DNA of 64,000 nt from Rhizobium sp. CC-YZS058 (GTDB lineage: Bacteria; Pseudomonadota; Alphaproteobacteria; Rhizobiales; Rhizobiaceae), in the NCBI RefSeq assembly GCF_034720595.1, contig NZ_JAYESJ010000001.1, forward strand, positions 622,501 through 686,500. The letters run 5' to 3'. A program made the position numbers and the translations under genes. The notes under the pieces are model-generated. The model saw only the letters and a program-made list of their open reading frames with translations. It had not been told where the DNA came from and searched no databases. Shown piece after piece: positions 1 through 7,739 of the stretch (the stretch's first letter is position 1; each line of letters starts with the position of its first letter).

Positions 1-1347
1 GCCGAGGTGCCGAAGGCCGTGCAGATCCTTGCACGCGACGGCAAGGAAGCCGCTGCCCGGCTGTTCCCGGCACAGACCCGCTCGGTCGCTCACCTGCATG
101 CCATGCAGATGGTCAACACTGATGGTCACAAGCTCGATCTGTTCGTTCGCGTGCCTTGGAAGAAGGTGCCGGTGCGCGTGATCCTCATCGGCATCCAGGA
201 CATTTATTCCCGCAAGGTCCTCTCGTGGATCCTGTCGGAAGCCGAGACGTGGGAAGCGGTGCGGTCCTGCATCGGCGCGATGATCGAGAACGCTGACGGC
301 GCGCTGCCCTACCACATCTACATGGACAATGGCCGCGCCTTCGCCTCGAAGAAGATCTCCGGCCAGGCGACCGCCCGAAACCGGTTCAAGATCACGGAAG
401 ACGAAGTTGCGGGCCTCCTGAAGACCCTCGACATCGATGCGCACTTCACCAAGCCATATTCCGGGCGATCGAAGCCGATCGAGCGCGCCTGGAGGGATCT
501 GGCCGACGAGATTTCGCGGCATCCGGCGATGTCCGGAGCCTACACCGGCCCGAACGTCGACGAGAAGCCGGAAAACTACGGTCGCAGCGCGGTCAAGCTC
601 GATGTGCTTCAGCAGCACGTCGCCGCCATGGTCGAAGAACACAACGCTCGCGAAGGGCGCCGCACGGAAATCGCCGATGGCCGCAGCTTCAACGCCGTGT
701 TTGCTGAATCTGTCGCAGATCCCTCGACCATCCTGCGCTATTCCAGCACCGCGCAGCGCGCGCTCTGGATGCTCGCGGCCGAGAATGTCACCGCCCGCAA
801 GCCGGATGGCGCGATCCACTACCTCGGCAACCGCTATTGGGCGCCCGTGCTCAATCAGTGGATCGGCAAGAAGCTGACCATTCGCTTCGACCCGGCCAAC
901 CTGCACGCCGCGATCAAGCTCTACGACACCGCCGGCCGCTTCCTCGGCGATGCGGATTGCATCCTCGCGCATGGGTTCGATTGCCAAGCCGCCGCCCGTC
1001 AGACCGCCCGCAAAGCCTCCGATTACGCCAAGGCGCAGAAATCGCTCCTGGAGCTCAACCGCACGATCGCGGCCGACGAGCTCGCCGACATCTACGCCAA
1101 AGCCCGCAAGGCCGAGAAGCGCGAGGAAGCACCGGCGCCGCGGCCGATGGTCACCCGCCTCATCACCGGCAGCAACCTTGCTCCGGCCGTGTCGCCCGAG
1201 GCGATCGGCGAGGGTGAATTCGAAACCAGTTTTTCGCGTGGACTTGCCCGGATCATGGGCGGGGAGAGCGCGATCATCCCATTCCCTTCGGGGAAGACAG
1301 CGGACGGGTCAGTCAAGCCCGGCCGTAAGACCAGAGCCGAAAAGTAG
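1..1347 (+). CDS. MuA-type DDE transposase, C-terminal part
   Basis: This is the catalytic and C-terminal part of the phage transposase; the DNA-binding N-terminus lies before the window. The frame is open from base 1. Counting residues from codon 7-9, the DDE triad is D39 in VNTDGHKLD, D107 in YMDNGR and E159 in KPIERAW, all in typical MuA context. A basic, beta-rich Mu-transposase C-terminal domain follows (around YLGNRYWAPVLNQW). The protein catalyses strand transfer for integration and replicative transposition and is expected to bind sites at both prophage ends, including the repeats at 36991-37245. MuB follows after 79 bp. The catalytic residues are intact. Confidence 0.95.
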   Translation, partial: AEVPKAVQILARDGKEAAARLFPAQTRSVAHLHAMQMVNTDGHKLDLFVRVPWKKVPVRVILIGIQDIYSRKVLSWILSEAETWEAVRSCIGAMIENADGALPYHIYMDNGRAFASKKISGQATARNRFKITEDEVAGLLKTLDIDAHFTKPYSGRSKPIERAWRDLADEISRHPAMSGAYTGPNVDEKPENYGRSAVKLDVLQQHVAAMVEEHNAREGRRTEIADGRSFNAVFAESVADPSTILRYSSTAQRALWMLAAENVTARKPDGAIHYLGNRYWAPVLNQWIGKKLTIRFDPANLHAAIKLYDTAGRFLGDADCILAHGFDCQAAARQTARKASDYAKAQKSLLELNRTIAADELADIYAKARKAEKREEAPAPRPMVTRLITGSNLAPAVSPEAIGEGEFETSFSRGLARIMGGESAIIPFPSGKTADGSVKPGRKTRAEK

Positions 1348-1365
1348 TGCGTACGGTTCCCGACC

Positions 1366-1399
1366 AAAAAAAGCGGGCGTTCCCGCGAAGGAACGCCCG
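1366..1399 (-). terminator. Hairpin with T-tract on the minus strand, between MuA and MuB genes
   Basis: A perfect 10-bp stem (CGGGCGTTCC at 1374-1383, complement at 1390-1399) with a 6-nt loop is followed on the minus strand by seven T. It thus reads as an intrinsic terminator for leftward transcription, although both flanking genes run rightward. It may stop antisense transcription; on the plus strand it lacks a T-tract. Confidence 0.5.
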
Positions 1400-1426
1400 A
1401 CCAAATATAAGCAAGGAACCAAGTAA

Positions 1427-2452
1427 ATGAAAAAACCAATTGGCACAAGCGCCGGCTGGGAACATCCGCAGCCAAGTGCGGAGTTTCTGTCGAAGCATGC
1501 CGCCCACGATGTCGAGATCTGGCGCGATCTCGTGTCTCGCGTCATCGGGGTGGCAACTGCCAACGGCTGGACGAAGACCGCGGTCGCTCGCCGCACGAAC
1601 ATTCCGGAAGGGACGTTCTCGCAGTGGGCTTCGGGCAAGTATATCGGCAGCCTCGTCAACCAGAACAACCAGGTCAGCAACTGGCTGGCTGCTCTTGAGG
1701 AAAGCTCCGGCCTTGCGTCGCGCGTCCCGACCTCGCCCTTGTTCCAGCAGACGCTGGTCGCGCGCGAGATCCTCGAAACGCTCGCCTATGCGCAGGTGAC
1801 GGCCGGCTTCGTGGCCATCACGCTGGACGCCGGCGTCGGCAAGACGACATCGGCCCGGCACTTCTGCCAGACGCGGCCGCATGCCTACCTCGCGACGATC
1901 AGCCCGAACACGAAGACGGTTCACGGCATGCTCGTCGAGCTCGCCGCCGAGCTCGATGTTCTAGAACACAATCCGGCGCGCCTGGTGCGTGCCATCGGTC
2001 GGAAGCTCCAGCGGATCGGCGATGGCTCGCTGCTGATCATCGACGAGGCCCAGAACCTCGTCCCTGAGGCGATCAATCAGCTTCGCCACTTCGTCGACAT
2101 CAACAAGTGCGGCGTCGCTCTCCTCGGCAACGAAGACACCGCGACCGACTTCATGAAGGAGCGGTCCCGGTCGGTTTCGAGCCGCGCACAGGTGCTGTCA
2201 CGGTTCGACAAGCGGCTGAAGCGCGAGCCGAGCCGCAGCGATGACGCACGCACGCTGATCGCCGCCTGGGATGTGCAGGATGAGGACATGATCCGCTTCC
2301 TGCTCGGGATCGCGCTGAAGCCAGGTGCGCTTCGTCAGATCGACCGGACGATGAAGCTCGCCACCATGGCTGCGATCGGCGACGGCGACGACGTGTCGCT
2401 GAAGCACCTGCAGATGGCCTGGAAGAACCGCGATCTGGGAGACATCGCATGA
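1427..2452 (+). CDS. MuB-type transposition ATPase
   Basis: This is an AAA+ ATPase that captures target DNA and activates the MuA-type transposase. Its 341 residues match the MuB class. An N-terminal helix-turn-helix lies around residues 47-70 (TNIPEGTFSQWASGK). Walker A is at 134-141 (DAGVGKTT) and Walker B around 202-208 (LLIIDEA). The C-terminal third contains the AAA lid and DNA-binding part. The ATG start has an AAGGA ribosome site shortly upstream. The stop overlaps the next start (ATGA), so it leads the early operon. Confidence 0.93.
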   Translation: MKKPIGTSAGWEHPQPSAEFLSKHAAHDVEIWRDLVSRVIGVATANGWTKTAVARRTNIPEGTFSQWASGKYIGSLVNQNNQVSNWLAALEESSGLASRVPTSPLFQQTLVAREILETLAYAQVTAGFVAITLDAGVGKTTSARHFCQTRPHAYLATISPNTKTVHGMLVELAAELDVLEHNPARLVRAIGRKLQRIGDGSLLIIDEAQNLVPEAINQLRHFVDINKCGVALLGNEDTATDFMKERSRSVSSRAQVLSRFDKRLKREPSRSDDARTLIAAWDVQDEDMIRFLLGIALKPGALRQIDRTMKLATMAAIGDGDDVSLKHLQMAWKNRDLGDIA

Positions 2453-2754
2453 GCGCTCTTCCGAAGCCTTCCGAGCAGATCCGCAAGGTCCTCGACGACC
2501 TTGCACCGCATGCCGCGTCGGCAGGCGTGTTCGATATCGAGATCGAGGGGGCGGAGTTCATCCGCCTCATCAAGATCTTCGAAGCCATCGGCGACGAGTG
2601 CGCCAAGATGGAGCTCGAGCTTGCCATCCTCCGAGACAGCGAGGCCGGCCGCGCCCTTTGCGGCCGGATCGAGCAGACCGCGACCGATCAGCTGGCAGCC
2701 CTGCTGCCGGCCGAAGGCACCGTCATTCGCCCGGATTTCAGGAGGAAGTCATGA
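2449..2754 (+). CDS. Small early phage protein, unknown function
   Basis: The 101-residue soluble protein overlaps MuB by four bases and the next gene by four bases, which supports translation as part of the early operon. It looks largely helical, with an acidic N-terminal half (FDIEIEGAEFIRLIKIFEAIG). No catalytic or DNA-binding motif is visible and the family is not recognised. By position it belongs with the early genes that modulate transposition or the host. Confidence 0.75.
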   Translation: MSALPKPSEQIRKVLDDLAPHAASAGVFDIEIEGAEFIRLIKIFEAIGDECAKMELELAILRDSEAGRALCGRIEQTATDQLAALLPAEGTVIRPDFRRKS

Positions 2755-3035
2755 CCGCTCTCGCATCCCATCACTCCGCCGTTATCCGCGACCGACTGAA
2801 GGACTTCGTCCACGGCGGCAAGTTCTTCTCGAGCGAGGACATCCTCGCGCTCATCAAGCGGATGAACACCGTCGTCAGCCTTGCGGAAGAGACGGAAGAG
2901 GAGAACCGCATCCTCGCCCGGCAGCTGGCGATCGCCATGCAGAACCGGCTGCCGGCCGTAGTCGGCGGGAACGTCGTGGCCTTTCCCGGCGCACACCGCG
3001 GGCCGTGCTCGATCGACGGAGGTGACGCCGCATGA
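2751..3035 (+). CDS. Small early phage protein, unknown function
   Basis: The 94-residue protein starts at the ATG overlapping the previous stop, with an AGGAGG-like site (2741-2746) just upstream. It contains a predicted helix with alternating charge (RMNTVVSLAEETEEENRILARQL) that could form a short coiled coil. Its stop overlaps the next start. No family is recognised. Confidence 0.72.
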   Translation: MTALASHHSAVIRDRLKDFVHGGKFFSSEDILALIKRMNTVVSLAEETEEENRILARQLAIAMQNRLPAVVGGNVVAFPGAHRGPCSIDGGDAA

Positions 3036-3325
3036 AGACGATCGACATCGTTTGCACCTTCCCGAAGGCCGACGTTCTGGCTCGGCTGCAGCCGGAGATC
3101 GACGACATCGTCAACGAGCGCCTGATCGCGATCGGGCGTCGGAAGGAAGGTCTCGCCCGGACACGGGTCATGGCCCTTCAGCGCAGCATCAACCGCGTGA
3201 CGCTCGCCGTCTCGCAGTTGGAAAAAGCTCAATTCACTCCAGGCGAACGGGCGGCAACGACACAGCTCATCGCCGCTGCAAAGGGGCTTCGAGCCGCTGA
3301 CGCAGCCTACACAAAGGGACAATGA
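3032..3325 (+). CDS. Small early phage protein, unknown function
   Basis: The 97-residue basic, helical protein starts at an ATG behind a good GGAGG site (3020-3024) and overlaps its neighbours at both ends. The central segment RKEGLARTRVMALQRSINRV is rich in Arg and Lys and might contact nucleic acid, but no known fold is evident. Confidence 0.72.
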   Translation: MKTIDIVCTFPKADVLARLQPEIDDIVNERLIAIGRRKEGLARTRVMALQRSINRVTLAVSQLEKAQFTPGERAATTQLIAAAKGLRAADAAYTKGQ

Positions 3326-3327
3326 CC

Positions 3328-3981
3328 ATGGAAGCTGTCATCCTCGAAGAACGCCGTGACGAAGGCGTCACCATCGTCAACGGCAAGGCCTACATGGCAG
3401 ACGCGAAGGGCGCCCTGTTGCCGCTTGATATGGTCAAGCCACAGCACAAGCTCGAAGACGAAGTGGTCCGCAAGGCCATGAGTTTCGCGGTTGCGCTCAG
3501 CGAGCAGATCGGCCGCTTCCGCGGCCATACCATGACCGACCTCGGCGATCTCGATGCGCTGCTCTCGCAGGAATACGGTGCCAAGATCGGCGGCGCGAAG
3601 GGTAATCGGACCTACCAAACGATCGACGGCACGATGAAGGTGCAGGTGCAGGTCGCCGATCTGGTCGACTTCGGGCCCGAGCTCATCGCCGCGAAGTCTC
3701 TCATCGACGAGTGCTTGAACGAATGGTCCCAGGACAGCCGGCCGGAGATCCAGTCGATCGTCACCCGCGCCTTCAATACCGACAAGGAAGGCAAGATTAA
3801 CCGGTCTGAGATCTTCATGCTGCTGCGTCACCAGATCGAGGATGAGCGCTGGCAGCGCGCGATGGATGCGATCCGCGACGCAATGCGGATCACCGGCTCG
3901 AAGGAGTATGTCCGCTTCTATCGGCGCGACAAGGCCACGGATCCCTGGCAGCCCGTCACCATCGATCTGGCAAGGGCGTGA
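3328..3981 (+). CDS. DUF3164 family phage protein
   Basis: This 217-residue protein matches the DUF3164 family of Mu-like phages in length, position after MuB and pattern: MADAKGALLPLDMVKPQHKLEDE near the N-terminus, then KVQVQVADLVDFGPELIAAK and INRSEIFMLLRHQIEDERWQ. Its molecular role is not established. The ATG at 3328 lies about nine bases after AAGGGA and is preferred; an in-frame ATG at 3322 overlaps the previous stop and is possible. Confidence 0.88.
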   Translation: MEAVILEERRDEGVTIVNGKAYMADAKGALLPLDMVKPQHKLEDEVVRKAMSFAVALSEQIGRFRGHTMTDLGDLDALLSQEYGAKIGGAKGNRTYQTIDGTMKVQVQVADLVDFGPELIAAKSLIDECLNEWSQDSRPEIQSIVTRAFNTDKEGKINRSEIFMLLRHQIEDERWQRAMDAIRDAMRITGSKEYVRFYRRDKATDPWQPVTIDLARA

Positions 3982-3989
3982 GGTGCATC

Positions 3990-4184
3990 ATGAGGCACTT
4001 CCGCGACCCGGTCGAGATCCGGGACCTGATGCTCGAAGCATACCTGACCCAAGGCGTCCGCGTCATTCAAAACGCCGATGACTTCATCGTGCCGGCGCTT
4101 AGCACGCCGGGTGGCCTCTTCAGCGTCAACGAAGCCGCCCAGGTGATCTGGGATCGCATCTCCAGTTCCACGCTGCTGCACTGA
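3990..4184 (+). CDS. Small early phage protein, unknown
   Basis: A 64-residue protein starting at ATG 3990; a GTG at 3978 overlapping the previous stop would add four residues. The sequence MRHFRDPVEIRDLMLEAYLTQG is helical and ends near a VIWDRISSS segment. It sits in the continuous early operon. No domain is recognised. Confidence 0.65.
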   Translation: MRHFRDPVEIRDLMLEAYLTQGVRVIQNADDFIVPALSTPGGLFSVNEAAQVIWDRISSSTLLH

Positions 4185-4197
4185 GAGGATCATCGAC

Positions 4198-4746
4198 ATG
4201 AGTAAGATTTTCGCCAAGCCGACCGGCATCCCGTACTTCGATGAGCTGAAGAGCGCAGCCTATGAAAGCGTAGCAGTCGTCCTCCAGCGCGTTAGGGCGA
4301 GCATGGGCCCGCGTTTCATCCAGAGCAGCTTCAACAAAGACATGCTCGCCCTTGGTTACGATCGGCCGAACCAAAAGGAAATGAACCGCTTCCTGGCCGG
4401 CTGCGAGGCCGGCCTGATCGAGCTCGCGCCTCGCGGCGAATCTGAGGAGACACCGACAGTGACAGGGGACGTCATCGGCGATGACCAGGTCGTTGAGGAA
4501 GTCCTCGAAGATGCCGAAAGTTCAGAGCCTCCAGCCACGCCAGCGGTACCCGAGCAGCTCGATAAGGCACCCGCGCCGATGCCGCTCGCTCGAACTCGCA
4601 ACTCATTCGATCTCCTGACCGAAAGCATGATGGCTGACGCGATGGCCGAACTGCAGCGTGATCTGGAAAGCCAGGCTCGGCTTCTGGTCGCTGCCCGCCT
4701 TCGTTTGATGGTCGATAGCTACGAGAGCGGGGAGATGCCAGCATGA
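4198..4746 (+). CDS. Early phage protein, unknown
   Basis: The 182-residue protein has a folded N-terminal part (residues 1-75), a long low-complexity acidic and proline-rich linker (about 80-128) and a C-terminal helical part (MMADAMAELQRDLESQARLLVAARLRLMVDSY) that could be a coiled coil. Linker plus terminal helix suggests an adaptor or oligomer, which is inference. The stop overlaps the next start. Confidence 0.72.
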   Translation: MSKIFAKPTGIPYFDELKSAAYESVAVVLQRVRASMGPRFIQSSFNKDMLALGYDRPNQKEMNRFLAGCEAGLIELAPRGESEETPTVTGDVIGDDQVVEEVLEDAESSEPPATPAVPEQLDKAPAPMPLARTRNSFDLLTESMMADAMAELQRDLESQARLLVAARLRLMVDSYESGEMPA

Positions 4747-4952
4747 CACGCGTCATCATCGGACCGGCGCTCGTTCCTCGATCCCCCCACGCCGGGGGGA
4801 TCAGCCTGCGCATGTTCGCTCTCATCTGCAGCTTTCTCCTGTCCGCGATGATGTGGAGCGGTTTGTTCTTCCTCATCTCCGGATGCGCTGAGCTCCAGCC
4901 GGCATGCGCCGCTTGCTACATCGGGCTTCAGCAGTTGGAGCGGTCGAAATGA
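4743..4952 (+). CDS. Small single-span membrane protein
   Basis: A 69-residue product with one clear membrane segment (MFALICSFLLSAMMWSGLFF) followed by Cys-rich residues. The ATG at 4743 overlaps the previous stop. An internal ATG at 4812 would give a 46-residue protein starting exactly at the membrane segment, and a strong hairpin (4780-4802) lies just before it, so the internal start is a real alternative. Function unknown; a membrane role in exclusion or lysis timing is only a guess. Confidence 0.6.
   Translation: MTRVIIGPALVPRSPHAGGISLRMFALICSFLLSAMMWSGLFFLISGCAELQPACAACYIGLQQLERSK
4780..4802 (+). repeat. Perfect inverted repeat inside a small gene
   Basis: GATCCCCCC and its exact complement form a 9-bp stem with a 5-nt loop (ACGCC). 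It lies in the first part of the 4743 gene, ten bases before the internal ATG at 4812, and no T-tract follows. It could hinder or couple translation of the membrane segment. Confidence 0.5.
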
Positions 4953-4990
4953 GAGCCGCTGATCATACCCCAGCACCCCAGGCAGAAGCG

Positions 4991-5257
4991 CTACCGGTTG
5001 AGATACTTTCGCAAGGCATTGAAACGCGGCAGGACTGCCTCCTCCGTCGTCAAATGCGCAAGAACCAGACCGCTTTCGTCCAAAATCGAGATGCCTTCAA
5101 GCTGGACATTTTCTCCAACCTTGAGGCTCTCGCCTGCGATCTCACAGATGGACAGTTCAGCAATCTCGACGGCTGCGTCCAAGTCTCTAACGTCTTGGCC
5201 GTCAATGTCGTCGATTCGGCAATTCTGGGTCGTCAGACTGAAAAAATAGCGGGGCAT
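4991..5257 (-). CDS. DUF6894 family protein
   Basis: An 88-residue protein on the strand opposite to the phage operon. It begins MPRYFFSL and carries the DIDGQDVRDLDAAVEIA pattern of the DUF6894 family, small proteins common in Rhizobiales chromosomes with no known function. The ATG at 5257 is preferred over the upstream TTG because AGGAA precedes it. It is the last gene of a reversed three-gene cassette (YnfA-type, RMF-like, DUF6894), which looks like cargo acquired from a bacterial chromosome. Confidence 0.8.
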   Translation of the reverse strand: MPRYFFSLTTQNCRIDDIDGQDVRDLDAAVEIAELSICEIAGESLKVGENVQLEGISILDESGLVLAHLTTEEAVLPRFNALRKYLNR

Positions 5258-5353
5258 CAAAAATTCCTACTTGCTCTGCAGCTGCCAAACACCCAGCGAC
5301 GAGCAGAGTTTCACAGGAAAATCAACGCAGCCCCAGCATTCCAAACTCAAGAG

Positions 5354-5734
5354 CTAGGTGTCCGATGCTTGTCGCCAATTTGCAATGGCTTCTGCGGCTT
5401 CGAGATGAGCGGCGTCCTCGTTAGGGAACGGACCGAGGACTCGTGTTTCACCCAAGTAAGTCACAGCCACCGTGTTTGCGCCGTGATGGTATACGACCTT
5501 ACTTCCGAACGGTGTCATTCGCGTATTGTCGTGCCGAGCGAGCATGGAAGCTTGGGAGCTTTCATCGAAAAGCTTCGCCGCTTCTGCCCGACCAATGCTG
5601 AAACCTGCCAGCCAAGCAAACCGCTCGTCAGGGGTGTTGTGACTGTATGGGCACTCACTTGCCTGCGCCAAATTCACTGCACCGGCAACTCTTCCAAGTT
5701 CGCTAATACGAGCGAGTTCGCTGCTGCTGATCAT
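5354..5734 (-). CDS. Protein with RMF/CrpP-like domain
   Basis: The 126-residue product starts at ATG 5734, chosen because AAGGGAG lies nine bases upstream; an open frame continues back to 5791. The N-terminal 45 residues fit the ribosome modulation factor/CrpP pattern: a GRVAG turn, then ECPY, then WLAGF about ten residues later, comparable to GYQAG...CPY...WLGGW in E. coli RMF. The remaining ~75 residues (VVYHHGANTVAVTYLGETRVLGPFPNEDAAHLEAAEAI) look like a separate small alpha/beta domain unlike RMF. RMF itself binds the 30S subunit and dimerises ribosomes; whether this chimera does so is unknown. It lies within the antisense cargo cassette. Confidence 0.65.
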   Translation of the reverse strand: MISSSELARISELGRVAGAVNLAQASECPYSHNTPDERFAWLAGFSIGRAEAAKLFDESSQASMLARHDNTRMTPFGSKVVYHHGANTVAVTYLGETRVLGPFPNEDAAHLEAAEAIANWRQASDT

Positions 5735-5908
5735 GGGCCAGCTCCCTTCCGAAACGACGAGAACGGCTGTCATGAGGATCGTCATGGTCACGACATTCCG
5801 CCAACACAGTGCGAGCGGTGGATGGAGGTTACTTCACTTTCAGCGAGATTCCTAAAAGAATCATCGACTGCCCCATCGCCCCAAACCCGTGTGATGGCTT
5901 TAACCAGA

Positions 5909-6235
5909 TCAAGCAGCCCTTGGAGCAAAAAGGATGATTGCTGCGCCGACGACGCACACAGCCGCGCCAAGGAGATCCCATCGATCCGGGGCCTGTCCTT
6001 CGATCAGCCAGAGCCAAAGAACAGATGCAACGATGTAGACCCCTCCGTAAGCTGCGTAGGCCCGACCTGCAGCATCGCTCTCAACCAAGGTGAGGAAGTA
6101 GGCGAACAGAGCCAGCGAAATCGTCCCTGGGATGACCCACATCGCGGACTTGTCGAGGCGCAGCCACGCCCAGAAAGCGAAGCAGCCGGCAATTTCGGCA
6201 AGGGCGGCGCCAATGTAGGCAACGATCGTGATCAT
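5909..6235 (-). CDS. YnfA/UPF0060 family membrane protein
   Basis: A 108-residue inner-membrane protein with four hydrophobic segments and the UPF0060 signature: [17 protein letters not shown] near the start, [16 protein letters not shown] in the middle and [19 protein letters not shown] at the end. Length equals the family norm. The family belongs to the small-multidrug-resistance-like superfamily and some members are reported as efflux proteins; the substrate here is unknown. ATG 6235 is chosen over GTG 6244 on family length. It is the first gene of a leftward cassette inside the rightward early operon, as expected for a moron. Confidence 0.9.
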   Translation of the reverse strand: MITIVAYIGAALAEIAGCFAFWAWLRLDKSAMWVIPGTISLALFAYFLTLVESDAAGRAYAAYGGVYIVASVLWLWLIEGQAPDRWDLLGAAVCVVGAAIILFAPRAA

Positions 6236-6306
6236 CCTTGGCACTTCTCACATCTGCCTGGGCACTGCCAAGCCCCATCGCAGCAAACCCTGCCGGGAGT
6301 GCCTTC

Positions 6307-6498
6307 ATGAAGCGGCTCACCCAAAGGCAGGAAGCCTACTTGCAAAGCGCCACAGTCAATCCGACCGGGCGAACGCTCATCCGCAGTGAGGTCCTTGGCC
6401 AGCTTCACGCCCTCGGCCTCGTCGAGCACGAGGGTTACGGGATCGCCAGGATCACCGATGCCGGTCGGGCTGCTTTGATGTCGGGAGAGGTGAAATGA
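6307..6498 (+). CDS. Small winged-helix-like phage protein
   Basis: A 63-residue protein starting at ATG 6307 behind GGGAG (6295-6299). The sequence (RTLIRSEVLGQLHALGLVEHEGYGIARITDAGRAALMSG) resembles a compact winged helix such as those of MarR-like or phage replication proteins. It overlaps the gemA start by four bases. The exact role is unknown. Confidence 0.68.
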   Translation: MKRLTQRQEAYLQSATVNPTGRTLIRSEVLGQLHALGLVEHEGYGIARITDAGRAALMSGEVK

Positions 6499-7142
6499 GT
6501 TCATCGATCGCTGCCATCAAGGTCGCTCAGAAGCAACTCGGCTTGGATGACGATGTCTACCGGGCACGGCTCCACTCGATCACCGGCAAAACCTCCGCCA
6601 AAGATATGACGGAAGATGAGCGCCAGCGCGTCATTGAGGACTTCCGCCGCCTTGGCTTCCGTCCCGCCACTCGTCGCCAGGACGGCCGGCAGAAGCTGAC
6701 CGGCAAGTATGTTCCGAAGCTGCAGGCGCTCTGGATTGCTGCCTATAATCTCGGAATTGCCCGCGAACGCGACGACAGCGCCCTGCTTGCCTTCGTCAAA
6801 CGCCAGACAGGGATCGACCACACTCGCTTCCTGCATGATGCAGCAGACGCGCGCCGTGTCATCGAAGCCTTGAAGGGCTGGATGGAGCGGGAGGCGAAGG
6901 TCGACTGGACGGTCAGCAAGTTCACGGCCGAGTGGGAGAAGGCCGAGGGGTATCGGATTGCCCGCGCGCAGTGGGTGATCCTGGTCGGCCCAGCCGAGGC
7001 GAAGATCAGCCGTGCCTTCTGGGACGCGATCGTCGGCATCCTCGGCCGTCACGTCGCCGGCCGCGAGCTGACGCAGGAGGAATGGATCCCCGTCATGAAC
7101 ACATTCGGCGAGCGTATCCGCCGGCGAAAGATAGGCGGATGA
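6495..7142 (+). CDS. GemA-like regulatory protein (DUF1018, Mu gp16)
   Basis: The 215-residue protein matches the DUF1018/GemA family of Mu-like phages: an N-terminal segment beginning IAAIKVAQKQLGLDDDVYR, followed by LHSITGKTSAKDMTEDERQ, and a later helical part. In Mu, GemA affects host gene expression and DNA topology in the early phase. The gene overlaps neighbours by four bases on both sides and lies shortly before the Mor-type activator, as in Mu relatives. Confidence 0.9.
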   Translation: MSSSIAAIKVAQKQLGLDDDVYRARLHSITGKTSAKDMTEDERQRVIEDFRRLGFRPATRRQDGRQKLTGKYVPKLQALWIAAYNLGIARERDDSALLAFVKRQTGIDHTRFLHDAADARRVIEALKGWMEREAKVDWTVSKFTAEWEKAEGYRIARAQWVILVGPAEAKISRAFWDAIVGILGRHVAGRELTQEEWIPVMNTFGERIRRRKIGG

Positions 7143-7357
7143 TCAGCCAGCCGCTCCCGCTTTTCAACTGGCGCGAAGCCCGTGAAGCGGAGCGGCTTTG
7201 CCGTGACCGGAAGGCACTCCTCGGCCGGATCCAGAAACTCCGGCTGCATTCGCACAAGCGGGTTGCTCTCGAAGAACGTCTGAAGAACATTACATTGGAG
7301 CAAATGAAGGCCGAGTTGGCGAGCAGCCGGGAGCGTCGCGATGCAGACGCCCGATAA
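7139..7357 (+). CDS. Small basic phage protein
   Basis: The 72-residue, strongly Arg/Lys-rich helical protein starts four bases inside gemA and ends 17 bases inside the Mor-type gene, so it is probably translated in the same chain. The sequence (EAERLCRDRKALLGRIQKLRLHS) could form a coiled coil or bind nucleic acid. The family is not recognised. Confidence 0.65.
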   Translation: MISQPLPLFNWREAREAERLCRDRKALLGRIQKLRLHSHKRVALEERLKNITLEQMKAELASSRERRDADAR

Positions 7358-7739
7358 TCAGAACGATCGAGTATGGCTGACGCCGCTTCTCAACCGCATC
7401 GCGAACGTCGCGGGTGAGAACGCGGCGATCGCGCTCGGCCGCGCCCGCGCCGGCGAGCGGATCTATATCCCGGAACGCATGACGGCGGATCATTGGCTTG
7501 CCGAGCTCGTCGGCCTTGATGCGGCGTCGAAGATCTCCGCTGCCTTCGGTTCCCAGAAGATGGAGATCCCGCAGTCGATCGCTGGCGACAAACGGCGCCG
7601 CGCCGCTGCCATTGCCGACCTGATAGACAGGGGCTATTCAACGAACGCGATCGCCCGTACTCTGGGGATCTCTCAGAACACCGTCGCCGAACATCGCCGC
7701 AAGCGGCCGATCGTCGACCCGCAGCTGAAACTGCTTTAG
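7341..7739 (+). CDS. Mor/C-type transcription activator
   Basis: A 132-residue protein of the Mor family: an N-terminal dimerisation-type part with the RIYIPERM segment typical of Mor, and a C-terminal helix-turn-helix at about residues 93-121 (DLIDRGYSTNAIARTLGISQNTVAEHRR). Mu has two such activators, Mor for the middle promoter and C for the late promoters; only one is visible here. It lies directly before the first of two near-identical dyads (7740-7768 and 15660-15688) that head the lysis and protease/head operons, so it is the likely activator of late transcription. That link is inference. Confidence 0.88.
   Translation: MQTPDNQNDRVWLTPLLNRIANVAGENAAIALGRARAGERIYIPERMTADHWLAELVGLDAASKISAAFGSQKMEIPQSIAGDKRRRAAAIADLIDRGYSTNAIARTLGISQNTVAEHRRKRPIVDPQLKLL

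Noticed and set aside
4904..6310. Open plus-strand frame of 468 codons across the cargo cassette
   Set aside because: It runs opposite to three minus-strand genes with recognisable families and good ribosome sites, and its own translation resembles no family.
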